A stretch of 64,000 nucleotides of DNA from Candidatus Aenigmatarchaeota archaeon (GTDB taxonomy: Archaea; Aenigmatarchaeota; Aenigmatarchaeia; QMZP01), in NCBI GenBank assembly GCA_016198585.1, contig JACQII010000011.1, positions 31,407 to 95,406 on the forward strand, written 5' to 3'. Position 1 is the first letter of the stretch; every line of letters begins with the position of its first letter. This document shows positions 57,297-64,000 of this stretch, one piece after another. The translations under genes were made by a program, and so were the position numbers. The notes beneath the pieces are model-generated. The model saw nothing but the letters and a program-made list of their open reading frames with translations. It made no database searches and was not told the origin of the DNA.

Positions 57297-58148
57297 ATGG
57301 ACAAGACTGCAGTCCTCGCGCTCCTGAAACGAGGCAGGCTCCTCTCCGCTGACCTGGGCGCGCAGCTCGATCCTGCCGCGATCGACGGCCTGACCGACGG
57401 CCTGGTGGCCGCGGCCGCGGGCGACGCGCGGGTGCAGCTGCCCCTCGTCGCGTCGCAGGTCACTGTCCAGGATGTCACCTCCTTCGCCCTCCACAAGTTC
57501 ACCGGCATTCGCGCCTTGCTCCTCCCAAAACTCGCGCCGATCTCCATCGGCAATACCCTCCGATCGTTTGGTTCGGTAACCCTCATCGGGATGGTGCGCG
57601 AACCCGTCCCCGGGGGCTTCGTGCTCGAGGACCCGACCGGCGCCATCGCTGTCCTGGCAGCCGACCGGCCCGACCCCCGGGACGTGGTTGGTGTCCGCGG
57701 GCAGATGCGCGAGGGCAAGGTCCTGCTCCAGGAACTGATCTACCCTGATCTCCCCCTCCCCACCGGCGACAAACCGGCAGCGACACTCCTCCTGACGCCG
57801 ACCCCGCTCGCCCAGCCTGGCCACCAAGTCGCTGCTGGAACCGGGAACCTGCCAGGGATCGCCTTCGTGCCCCGGGTCCCGGCGTGGGTCCAGGTTGCCG
57901 GCGCCCAGCTTCTGATCGCCACGGGCGCAGGTAACCCCCAGGGCTGGCTGAAGAAGCGCCACCTCCCCGAGACCATCACCTCGGCGCGCGACGATTACCT
58001 CATCGACCGCGTGCCAGACATCCTCTGGGTCTGGGCGGCCGAGAACAAGGCGTCAATCTACAAGGGTGTGACCATCGTGCAGACCGATCCCCGCTCCTGG
58101 GCCCGGGTGGAGAACCATACAGGAACAGTCACGTTCGGGTCAATATAA
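57297..58148 (+). CDS. Degenerate PolD small subunit (DP1-like), exonuclease site lost
   Basis: 283 aa; DP1 is typically 450 aa or more. Residues 91-150 form the OB fold (VTLIGMVREPVPGGFVLEDPTGAIAVL, then LLQELIYPDLPLP). The C-terminal part aligns by eye with the DP1 phosphoesterase end: WLKKRHL at 217-223 and IDRVPDIL..ASIYKGVTIV at 237-261. Metal motifs are gone: GNHD is GNLP (183-186), the GHVH box is WAAE (246-249), and no DxH box remains. It probably still bridges partners such as DP2 but cannot proofread. The N-terminal 90 residues are weakly conserved. DP2 is not in the window. Confidence 0.75.
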   Translation: MDKTAVLALLKRGRLLSADLGAQLDPAAIDGLTDGLVAAAAGDARVQLPLVASQVTVQDVTSFALHKFTGIRALLLPKLAPISIGNTLRSFGSVTLIGMVREPVPGGFVLEDPTGAIAVLAADRPDPRDVVGVRGQMREGKVLLQELIYPDLPLPTGDKPAATLLLTPTPLAQPGHQVAAGTGNLPGIAFVPRVPAWVQVAGAQLLIATGAGNPQGWLKKRHLPETITSARDDYLIDRVPDILWVWAAENKASIYKGVTIVQTDPRSWARVENHTGTVTFGSI

Positions 58149-58158
58149 CAGCGATATA
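58146..58158. repeat. Degenerate copy of the ATAAC-RNY-GTTAT palindrome
   Basis: ATAAC-AGC-GATAT has one mismatch in the right arm. It overlaps the stop codon of the DP1-like gene and lies between convergent genes. Confidence 0.4.
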
Positions 58159-58179
58159 TCCTACTGAACGGTCCCCCTG

Positions 58180-59379
58180 TCACGCCAGCCCGAAGGAGAG
58201 CAGGATCACCGGCACCATGAGGACGCCCATGGTGTGGGTACGTTTGACCCCCCAGAACGGCGGGAGCAAGCCGATCGCGGTTGCGGTCAGAAGCAGGAGC
58301 AGGCCTTGCCATCCCGTGAGCGCGACAGTCAACGCGACGAGACAGGCGATCATCGCCCAAGAGAGTTTCGGGTAAGGAACCCGGGTGACCAGGCCGGCAA
58401 AGCGATGGGACAGCCCGATCGTGAGACCAGCGCCGGCTCCGGTCGCGAAGACCGCGGCGGCCAGGATCAGCAGCATCTCCTCCCACCCGACGGCGCCGAT
58501 GACCTGCTGGACAGCGATGGCAGCCCCGCTGCGCGGCTTGTTGATGAGGTAGAGGGACAGCAGCGAGAACAAGGTCGAGACCGTCGTGATGCCGCCGAGG
58601 GACACCAGGAATTCCCGGCCGCCCTGGCTGCGGGTCGCCTGATGCACCAGGACGCCGGCCTGGGACGGGCCGACCGCTGGCAAGACCCCCACCACCACAC
58701 CCGAGAGGAACCCTTTGCCCACCCCGGCCAGGAGCAGGCCCCTCGGCAATCGGACCGGACCATGCCGCTGCGGCGGAGGAGCTGCCTTGGAGCTGAGCAG
58801 CAGCGTGCTCGTGCCGAAGAGGCCGGTGAAGATCGGGAAGAGGACAAATGCCGAGGCAAACGGCGCCCGGAAGGAGAGCAACCCCAGGACGCCGGCGAGC
58901 ATGAAGACCACCAGGGCAGCGCACCGATGCCGTTCACCGGCGATCATCAGGACGGCGACACCCAACAACAGGAATGACAGGTACGCCTGGACTTGTGCGT
59001 AGAGGAAGGGGAGGAGCGGGAAGAGCAACCAGAGCGTCGCGAGCGAGAGCAGCACTACGCCGACTCCGCCGGCCACGGCGAGCAGGACTGCCTCATGGCC
59101 GCTCCCCTGGAGGAGCAGCCGATGGCCAGGCAAGACCGAGAGCGCGCTCTCCCCTTCTGGGGCGCCGAGGAAGACCGCGGGGAGGAAGCTGACGAAGGTG
59201 TTGGCGATGGCCATGGTCACGATGAAGACCACCACCGCAGGCGCGGTGAAGGTCGCAACCAGTGGGGTCATGACGGGCAGGAGGAGGGAGGTGAAGGTGT
59301 TGGGATGGATGCCTGGCAGCAGGCCGGCAACCACCCCTGCCCCAACACCCAGGAAAGCCAGTTCGAGGATCTCAATCAT
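58180..59379 (-). CDS. TctA-family membrane protein (tripartite tricarboxylate transporter permease-like, archaeal COG1784 type)
   Basis: 399 aa with about ten TM helices. The two-fold repeated motif of the family is visible as VAGLLPGIHPNTFTSLLLP and SGVVVGVLPAVGPSQAGVL. No substrate-binding protein or small subunit gene is adjacent; archaeal members often stand alone and have no known substrate. Its first 8 bp overlap the OB-fold gene, so the two are co-transcribed. Confidence 0.8.
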   Translation of the reverse strand: MIEILELAFLGVGAGVVAGLLPGIHPNTFTSLLLPVMTPLVATFTAPAVVVFIVTMAIANTFVSFLPAVFLGAPEGESALSVLPGHRLLLQGSGHEAVLLAVAGGVGVVLLSLATLWLLFPLLPFLYAQVQAYLSFLLLGVAVLMIAGERHRCAALVVFMLAGVLGLLSFRAPFASAFVLFPIFTGLFGTSTLLLSSKAAPPPQRHGPVRLPRGLLLAGVGKGFLSGVVVGVLPAVGPSQAGVLVHQATRSQGGREFLVSLGGITTVSTLFSLLSLYLINKPRSGAAIAVQQVIGAVGWEEMLLILAAAVFATGAGAGLTIGLSHRFAGLVTRVPYPKLSWAMIACLVALTVALTGWQGLLLLLTATAIGLLPPFWGVKRTHTMGVLMVPVILLSFGLA

Positions 59380-59716
59380 GATCGGTCAGACGGTCGGCGA
59401 TGATCTCCAGGTCGCCGCGGTAGAGGTTGAGCCGGCCTGTCACGCACGTGGGCCCGGTCGGCGGTGCCAGCTGACTCGAGTTGAAGGCAACGACGCGGAT
59501 GCTGCCTTCCTCGTCGGCGACTGAGAAGAAGGTGTGGTTGTTCTTCGAGATCTTCACCCCTTCGACCGTGCCGCAGACCGTGACGATCTGGCCTACCCGA
59601 TCGGCAGTCAGTGCGCCGGTCAATTCCACCGGCGACGGGAAAGAGAACGCGATGGCGGCAAGGGCGCCGAGCCCGCTCACAGCGAGCACGAAGGACACGA
59701 GCGCGAACCGCTCCAT
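59372..59716 (-). CDS. Membrane-anchored OB-fold protein
   Basis: 114 aa from ATG 59716. One N-terminal TM helix (FALVSFVLAVSGLGALAAIAF) is followed by an OB-fold: VGQIVTVCGTVEGVKISKNNHTFFSVADEEGSIRVVAF, then TGRLNLYRGDLEIIADRL. OB folds bind nucleic acid or oligosaccharide. The TM helix predicts the OB domain at the membrane, perhaps outside, so nucleic-acid binding is uncertain. GTG at 59722 is an alternative start. TATA box ATAATAAA lies 25 bp upstream, and palindrome 5 lies 12 bp further. Confidence 0.65.
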   Translation of the reverse strand: MERFALVSFVLAVSGLGALAAIAFSFPSPVELTGALTADRVGQIVTVCGTVEGVKISKNNHTFFSVADEEGSIRVVAFNSSQLAPPTGPTCVTGRLNLYRGDLEIIADRLTDHD

Positions 59717-59736
59717 AGGCACACTTCCCGCGAGGC

Positions 59737-59744
59737 ATAATAAA
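59737..59744 (-). promoter_or_regulatory. TATA box for the OB-fold/TctA operon
   Basis: TTTATTAT on the minus strand, centred 25 bp before the ATG at 59716. Confidence 0.55.
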
Positions 59745-59756
59745 CTCGAGACAGAG

Positions 59757-59769
59757 ATAACACCGTTAT
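59757..59769. repeat. Palindrome ATAAC-ACC-GTTAT (copy 5)
   Basis: Arms perfect; spacer ACC fits RNY. It is 12 bp upstream of the OB-fold gene TATA box. Confidence 0.85.
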
Positions 59770-59803
59770 GTGCAGGAAGCAGGCGAAGCGCTTACTGGTG
59801 ACA

Positions 59804-59821
59804 TCATGTGCCGTCACATGA
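59804..59821. repeat. Inverted repeat TCATGTG-CCGT-CACATGA
   Basis: Seven-base perfect arms around a 4-nt spacer, directly before ORB-like element 2. May be a hairpin or a separate protein site. Confidence 0.6.
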
Positions 59822-59826
59822 ATGAA

Positions 59827-59848
59827 CACCCCTTCGTTTCGAGTGGAC
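59827..59848 (-). other. ORB-like element 2
   Basis: Minus strand GTCCACTCGAAACGAAGGGG then TG. Shares GAAACGAAGGGG exactly with element 1. Confidence 0.7.
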
Positions 59849-59900
59849 AGTGTCGCCTGCTGCTGGTGTGAACGTCACTTGCCCTTCACCGCAGCTGCAC

Positions 59901-59923
59901 GCACCCCCTCATTTCCTCTGGAG
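59901..59923 (-). other. ORB-like element 3
   Basis: Minus strand CTCCAGAGGAAATGAGGGGG then TGC. Close to the ORB consensus TCCAGTGGAAAC(R)AAGGGGG; A in place of T in the dyad and TGAG in place of CGAA. Confidence 0.6.
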
Positions 59924-59940
59924 CCAAGTTCACCGGCGAG

Positions 59941-59964
59941 CATACCCCTTCATGTCCGGTGGAG
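59941..59964 (-). other. ORB-like element 4
   Basis: Minus strand CTCCACCGGACATGAAGGGG then TATG. The CTCCAC and GAAGGGGT parts are kept while the middle is diverged. Confidence 0.5.
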
Positions 59965-60057
59965 TGAAGGTCATCAAGCGCTTAATTTTGGGCGGGGAGG
60001 CAGGAACTGGCCACCTCGGTGACGGCGCAGTCCACCCTCACCCTCTCCCAGGGAAAC

Positions 60058-60070
60058 ATAACGCTGTTAT
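60058..60070. repeat. Palindrome ATAAC-GCT-GTTAT (copy 6)
   Basis: Perfect arms; same spacer as copy 1. Lies 94 bp beyond ORB-like element 4. Confidence 0.85.
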
Positions 60071-60128
60071 TTATGCCTGGGGTGGGGAGAAGCTCTTCTG
60101 CCCACGCGACACGGAGGCGAGGATGAAC

Positions 60129-60141
60129 ATAACACCGTTAT
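60129..60141. repeat. Palindrome ATAAC-ACC-GTTAT (copy 7)
   Basis: Perfect arms; preceded by GAAC as in copy 8 (AAAC). 71 bp from copy 6. Confidence 0.85.
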
Positions 60142-60178
60142 CTTTTCCTGTGTGGAAGGCACGGAGACGGCGATAAAC

Positions 60179-60191
60179 ATAACAGCGTTAT
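60179..60191. repeat. Palindrome ATAAC-AGC-GTTAT (copy 8)
   Basis: Perfect arms; 50 bp from copy 7 and 23 bp beyond the polB stop codon. Confidence 0.85.
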
Positions 60192-60213
60192 ACGTGCCGT
60201 ACTGGCCGCGACT

Positions 60214-62838
60214 TCACTGCGCGGCGTTGATGCTGATGGCGTCGGCCTGGCCCTTCGGGGAGGTGAAGCGGAGCTTTCCCCCACAAGTGCAGACGCCGAG
60301 AAGCGGCGCCGTGGCGTAGAACTGCCCGCACCGCTCACAGGCGAAGCCCCGCACGTCAGCTGACGGGAGCGTGGCCGGTTCCACCACCGCCGGTCGGGCC
60401 CGCAAGATGTCCATCAGGCCCATCTGCCGGCCGTTGCCGAGCAACTCGGACTTGGTGATGTTGAGGGAGGCAAAGATCCGCTCGAGCGGCGGCAGGAGTT
60501 GGTTCTCGATATAGTACTGGGAGTCGATCTGGAGGCCGTTCTCGGCCACGAAACCCGGGTCCTCAGCCCGCTTCGACAGGAGCTCGGTCCCCTTGACGAT
60601 CACGTAGGCTACCCGGTCGCCGATGCCTGGGGCTTCCTGGGGTGAGCGGGCCTGCATCTTCTTCACCAGTTCGATGTGCGGCTGGACGCCGAGGTAGTGC
60701 CGGGCCGACTTGGTCATGGTCTTGGTCACCACCAGCTTCTGGACCGGGATGTTCCCATTCACCAGGCTGGTGATGATCCCCTTGAACAGCTGGACTGCCC
60801 CCTTCACGTCGTCCTGTTTCAGGATGAGCTGGATCACGTCCTGCAGCGTCTCCCCAACCAAAGGACACCAGTCACGGCGGACCGTCTCGATGCCTTTAGT
60901 CTCGATCCCATCCTCCCATCCGGCGGCCCCTTCCTTCAGGGCCGGCACGAACTTCCAGGCTGCGTACCGCTTCTTGCTCAGGGGGAGGAAGCGCATGAAG
61001 ATTTTCTCGAACTCCAGCTCCATCACGCCCGGTAAGCTCTTCGTCACCGCACCCGCAACTTCGGTCGCCTTGGCCGCCATCACATCCACGTCGCCCGGGA
61101 TCACCACGAACACCGAGTCCGTATCCCCATAGACAACTTCATACCCGAACTCGCGGGTGATGCGGTCGGCGGTCTTTTTGATGATCTCCCGACCATAGGA
61201 GGTGATCGAGTTGGCAACGTCAATGTTGAACACCCGGGCTCGCGTATAGCCGAGATACCCGTAGAACGCGTTGGCCAGGATCTTCAGTCCCCACTGTTTG
61301 GCGTACAGGACCCGGCGTTCTGGCCCCGCCGCGACCCTGAGCTTCTTCTTGACCACCTGCCGCTCATTCATGAGCTCCTCGAGGATGCGGGGGATGATGC
61401 CCTGGCGCTTCTCCTTGGCAAGGAACCGGGCGCCCCACGGGCTCTGGTGGTCGCCGTCCGGGGAGAGGGTGGTCGGGCAGATGTTGAAGCTTCGGATGAT
61501 CGACGGGTACATGGACTTGAAGTCCAGAACGACCACGTTCGCGTGCAGCTTCCGGACCGGCTCGATGACGTAGCCGCCCTCGAATCCCTTCTGCTTGATG
61601 GCCTCCCGCTCGGCCACCTGCCGGTCGTTGGGCTTGCAAGGGAAGACGTAGCCCTCCTTATTGAACGCCCGGAGCAAGACATGCTCGATCCGCGTGGTCT
61701 CCCCGCCCTCCAGGGTATCTTGCAAGAGCGTCCCGGCGATCTTGGAGATCCCGGCGTATTTGTCCAGGAGGTTGAGTTTCGTGACCAGCTCCAGAGCCAG
61801 TTCAGCATCCACCCGGGAGTACTCGACCAGCCGGTGGTAGTCCTGGGCCGGCCCTTTCCACAGCCGCTCGATCTCCGAGTGCTTGACGCCGACTTTCTTC
61901 TTCCCGAGCAGCCGATCGGCCACCGAGTCCAGGTTGTAGCGCTGGAGGGAGAAATCCTTCTTTACGATCTCGAACGAGTCGACAATCACCCTGCCGGCCA
62001 TCGTCACCTTGAACCGGCCGGCCACCTTCCGGGCCATCACGCGCTTGGTGGCGCAACGGCCGAAGATCGGCCGTACCTCGTTCTTCTCCATGCGCTCGAG
62101 GAGGTAGGGGAAGTCGAAGTTGTTGCAGTTGAAGCCGGTGACGATGTCCGGATCGTACGCCTTGATGAAGGAGATGAACTCCTCGAGCAGGGCTTTTTCA
62201 GACTCGCAGTAGCGGACACCAGGACCGGGACGGGTGGCGAGCACGATCGCCTGCTCGCCCTCGTGGGCAGGGCTGCAGGCGAGCGAGATCATGATGACCG
62301 GATCTCGTCGGGCGTCGGGCGCGTCGCCTGGCTGGATCGAGACGCATTCGATGTCAAAAGCCAGGGTCTTCAGCGGCGCATCCGCCTCCCGGTTCAGCGG
62401 CGCCAGCTTCTTGGCTGCAAGCGTCAGGTCGACTGCCACGGTGTGGGTCCCAACCTCCGCGAAGTCCTCGACCTGCACCCACCCCAACCCCCGGAAGTCA
62501 CGGTCGTTCAGGAAACGGTACTTGAAGAGGATGTCGGCCTCGAACACCTCGGCCCCTGCGGCCAGGGCAGCATCCCGGAACTCGGGCGTCTGGGCGGGGT
62601 TCGCGATCGTCACCCGAGTGAACTCCGCCTCCCGGTTGGTGGCGATGTCCTTGCGCCTGACCTGCTCCACCTTGAGCGCCCGCTCGGGTGCCGGGGCCGG
62701 ACTGCGCAGGTAGAAATAGGGCAGGAAGTGCTCGACAAAAGCGCAGACACTCTTCCCTGCAGCCGTTTTCCCGAACATCCGCACGATGGGACGGTCGTTC
62801 ACCACGACATAGTCCACGTCAAGAATCTGGAACTCCAT
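60214..62838 (-). CDS. polB: Family B DNA polymerase with C-terminal zinc-binding motif
   Basis: 874 aa. 3'-5' exonuclease motifs: FDIE (D162/E164), NNFDF (D242) and YSRVD (D344). Polymerase motifs: DFKSMYPS (D439), KILANAFYG (519-527) and YGDTDS (D572/D574). All catalytic residues are present, so it can polymerise and proofread. The C-terminus has CERC (834-837) and CTC (850-852), a four-Cys zinc-like motif. The ATG at 62838 lies 25 bp from a TATA box; a longer in-frame start at 62925 would cross the promoter. Confidence 0.95.
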   Translation of the reverse strand: MEFQILDVDYVVVNDRPIVRMFGKTAAGKSVCAFVEHFLPYFYLRSPAPAPERALKVEQVRRKDIATNREAEFTRVTIANPAQTPEFRDAALAAGAEVFEADILFKYRFLNDRDFRGLGWVQVEDFAEVGTHTVAVDLTLAAKKLAPLNREADAPLKTLAFDIECVSIQPGDAPDARRDPVIMISLACSPAHEGEQAIVLATRPGPGVRYCESEKALLEEFISFIKAYDPDIVTGFNCNNFDFPYLLERMEKNEVRPIFGRCATKRVMARKVAGRFKVTMAGRVIVDSFEIVKKDFSLQRYNLDSVADRLLGKKKVGVKHSEIERLWKGPAQDYHRLVEYSRVDAELALELVTKLNLLDKYAGISKIAGTLLQDTLEGGETTRIEHVLLRAFNKEGYVFPCKPNDRQVAEREAIKQKGFEGGYVIEPVRKLHANVVVLDFKSMYPSIIRSFNICPTTLSPDGDHQSPWGARFLAKEKRQGIIPRILEELMNERQVVKKKLRVAAGPERRVLYAKQWGLKILANAFYGYLGYTRARVFNIDVANSITSYGREIIKKTADRITREFGYEVVYGDTDSVFVVIPGDVDVMAAKATEVAGAVTKSLPGVMELEFEKIFMRFLPLSKKRYAAWKFVPALKEGAAGWEDGIETKGIETVRRDWCPLVGETLQDVIQLILKQDDVKGAVQLFKGIITSLVNGNIPVQKLVVTKTMTKSARHYLGVQPHIELVKKMQARSPQEAPGIGDRVAYVIVKGTELLSKRAEDPGFVAENGLQIDSQYYIENQLLPPLERIFASLNITKSELLGNGRQMGLMDILRARPAVVEPATLPSADVRGFACERCGQFYATAPLLGVCTCGGKLRFTSPKGQADAISINAAQ

Positions 62839-62860
62839 CACCGTAGTGTTAGGAAGCGAG

Positions 62861-62869
62861 GCATAAAAA
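62861..62869 (-). promoter_or_regulatory. TATA box for polB
   Basis: TTTTTATGC on the minus strand, centred 25-27 bp before the ATG at 62838. Confidence 0.6.
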
Positions 62870-62902
62870 CACCTGTCGCTCCCCACCAGGAAGAAAGCTG
62901 CA

Positions 62903-62911
62903 ACAATATTA
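62903..62911 (+). promoter_or_regulatory. TATA box for the surface protein gene
   Basis: CAATATTAAT is centred about 27 bp before the ATG at 62934. It diverges from the polB promoter. Confidence 0.55.
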
Positions 62912-62933
62912 ATCCCGCCGGACAAATAAGGTC

Positions 62934-64000
62934 ATGAAAGCCCTGATGGGGATCGAGTACACCGCCCTGATCGGACTCCTCTTCCTCTTCCTTACGCTCT
63001 CCGGGTCATCGCTCGCCCCGCGTGACTGCGGCATCTGCGGCCAGTCAACCTCCATCTGTCCGGACGGCGTCGAAGTGAGCTGCGCCAACAGCTGCGCCGC
63101 CGGCGCATGTTTGACCTGCAGTCCAGACTGCAGCGGCCACCAGGGTTCAGAAGCCGCTGGAGCAGCGCAGGGCACCTCGGGCTCGGCCGGCGGCGGCAGC
63201 CTAAATGTTCCCATCTTTTCCTCGGGCGATGAGGAGTCCGGTTCCCAAGGGGCGGCCGTGGGAAGCGGCGGCGACGATGGCCGGTCGCTGAACCTCGAAG
63301 CCTCGTACGAGCAGGAGGATGACGTCCCCCTGGTCCCGCAGGGAGGAGGCGGCAGCACCCTCCAGGCGTTCGGCGTCCAGTACAAGGACAAGCTGGTCAT
63401 CATCTTCGAGACCCTGCTCCGCGGGACCCTGACCATCAATGAAGTCCTCAGCGTCCAGGAGGTGCGCGTCCCATTGCTGATGCCCCGCGGCGGGAGCGCC
63501 CGCGTCTCCTTCCAACCGTCACGGGACGTGACCGACGTCGAACTCACCGGCATCACCTACTACGAACACGAAGCTGCAGCGGCCCGCTTAGCGCTGCGGG
63601 CCCTGGGCAGGGAAGAATACCAGACCATTGAGCTCAAGACAAACATCCAGGACTCCCTCAAGGAGATCGCCCTCGAATTCACCGTTCCCCGCTCGTGGAT
63701 CGACGAGTTTGCCGGCGGCGACCACCACAACATCCAACTCTCGCGCCTCAACGATGACGGCACCCTGACCGACATCCTGATCGTCCCGCTCTACTTCTAC
63801 CCAGACAAGCCGCCTAACGACAAGGTGGTCAAGTTCCGCGGCCGGCTCCCGTCGACGTCGCTGTTCGTGATCAACGCCCAGGACATCGTGAAAGGTCCGA
63901 CCCTCTGCAACGGCAACGGCTTCTGCGGCGACATCGTCGGCGAGACCGTGGCCACGTGTCCGTCCGATTGCTCTGCTGCTGCTCCGTCGTCGGCCTGCAC
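62934..64000 (+). CDS. Cysteine-rich secreted surface protein, 3'-truncated by window edge
   Basis: 355 codons visible and still open at the window end. The N-terminus MKALMGIEYTALIGLLFLFL is a signal or class III prepilin-like segment. Eight Cys lie in residues 32-66 (CGICGQSTSIC, CANSCAAGACLTC, C). A Gly/Ser/Asp linker follows, then residues 185-315 resembling the archaeal PGF-pre-PGF domain (FQPSRDVTDVELTG, ALEFTVPRSWID, NIQLSRLNDDGTLTDILI). The end has C325..CGDIVGETVATCPSDC (331-346), a Cys motif common in archaeal surface proteins. Likely cell-wall or S-layer associated. The reverse strand also has a long open frame, which I regard as an artefact. Confidence 0.75.
   Translation, partial: MKALMGIEYTALIGLLFLFLTLSGSSLAPRDCGICGQSTSICPDGVEVSCANSCAAGACLTCSPDCSGHQGSEAAGAAQGTSGSAGGGSLNVPIFSSGDEESGSQGAAVGSGGDDGRSLNLEASYEQEDDVPLVPQGGGGSTLQAFGVQYKDKLVIIFETLLRGTLTINEVLSVQEVRVPLLMPRGGSARVSFQPSRDVTDVELTGITYYEHEAAAARLALRALGREEYQTIELKTNIQDSLKEIALEFTVPRSWIDEFAGGDHHNIQLSRLNDDGTLTDILIVPLYFYPDKPPNDKVVKFRGRLPSTSLFVINAQDIVKGPTLCNGNGFCGDIVGETVATCPSDCSAAAPSSAC

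Larger units (their letters stand above)
59717..60213. other. Second origin-like non-coding block between the OB-fold gene and polB
   Basis: 497 bp with no convincing gene. It holds four perfect ATAAC-RNY-GTTAT palindromes (59757, 60058, 60129, 60179), three ORB-like elements in the same orientation (59827-59848, 59901-59923, 59941-59964), and a TCATGTG-CCGT-CACATGA inverted repeat at 59804-59821. The composition and element content resemble the cdc6-upstream block. polB ends into it, so its promoter is not here. Confidence 0.65.

Noticed and set aside
59822..60176. Small open frames of 66 and 108 codons in the second origin-like block
   Set aside because: They overlap each other, the ORB-like elements and the palindromes, have no promoter spacing and show no protein features.
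62909..63556. 215-codon antisense frame at the window end
   Set aside because: The plus strand encodes a signal-bearing Cys-rich surface protein with a promoter; the antisense frame has no features.
1..64000. CRISPR arrays, insertion sequences, transposases, integrases, prophage genes or rRNA genes
   Set aside because: I saw no regularly spaced direct repeats, terminal inverted repeats with a transposase, integrase motifs or rRNA-like sequence. The eight palindromes are irregularly spaced (50 bp to 26 kb) and do not form a CRISPR array.

Overview
This window is archaeal chromosomal DNA of high G+C content. The evidence is archaeal-type information genes: Orc1/Cdc6, family B DNA polymerase, a PolD small-subunit relative, Hjc resolvase, endonuclease Q, transcription factor S, ribosomal protein S17e, tRNA-splicing endonuclease and an archaeal/eukaryotic-type prolyl-tRNA synthetase. 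An intron-containing tRNA and TATA boxes centred about 24-27 bp upstream of start codons (leaderless transcripts) agree. The presence of PolB, a PolD-type subunit and EndoQ fits Euryarchaeota or a DPANN lineage better than Crenarchaeota, but the phylum cannot be fixed from the sequence alone.

Layout. 1-38.3 kb is a large surface-glycan locus: nucleotide-sugar enzymes (RmlB, RmlA-like and a second nucleotidyltransferase, several SDR epimerases, a Gmd-like dehydratase, a DegT aminotransferase and a ColD-like 3-dehydrase), GT2 and GT4 glycosyltransferases, GT-C-like membrane proteins, a lipid-carrier phosphosugar transferase, a Wzx-type flippase, a flippase-like UPF0104 protein, methyltransferases, two alkaline-phosphatase-superfamily hydrolases, an inositol-monophosphatase relative and three B12-binding radical SAM enzymes. 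An operon at 17.3-21.2 kb puts a shortened prolyl-tRNA synthetase behind a ribbon-helix-helix protein, a phosphodiesterase and a predicted nucleotidyltransferase. 38.3-43.9 kb is a housekeeping stretch (TFS, signal peptidase, ribosome-associated factor, S17e, EndA, tRNA-Phe, tRNA-Asn, DUF1512-like, EndoQ). 43.9-47.2 kb has three related lipoproteins and a pilin-like protein. 47.2-53.5 kb is metabolic (cyclic-2,3-DPG-synthetase-like, NnrD, aldehyde dehydrogenase, AcdA alpha subunit, aminotransferase). 53.5-62.9 kb is the replication/repair region: Hjc, an HTH regulator, a phosphoesterase, an AT-rich putative origin, Cdc6, a degenerate PolD small subunit, a TctA-family permease, an OB-fold protein, a second origin-like array and PolB. 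The window ends inside a cysteine-rich surface protein.

The most unusual signals are in the replication region. A previously unfamiliar palindrome, ATAAC-RNY-GTTAT, occurs eight times without mismatch. All copies are intergenic; six lie within 4.4 kb around cdc6-polB and two lie upstream of radical SAM genes. It is interspersed with ORB-like elements (core GAAACGAAGGGG) in two non-coding blocks flanking cdc6. The PolD small-subunit homologue next to cdc6 keeps its OB fold but has lost every recognisable phosphoesterase metal ligand. Separately, tRNA-Phe carries a 26-nt intron at a non-canonical position in the anticodon stem, and endA begins one base after that tRNA ends.
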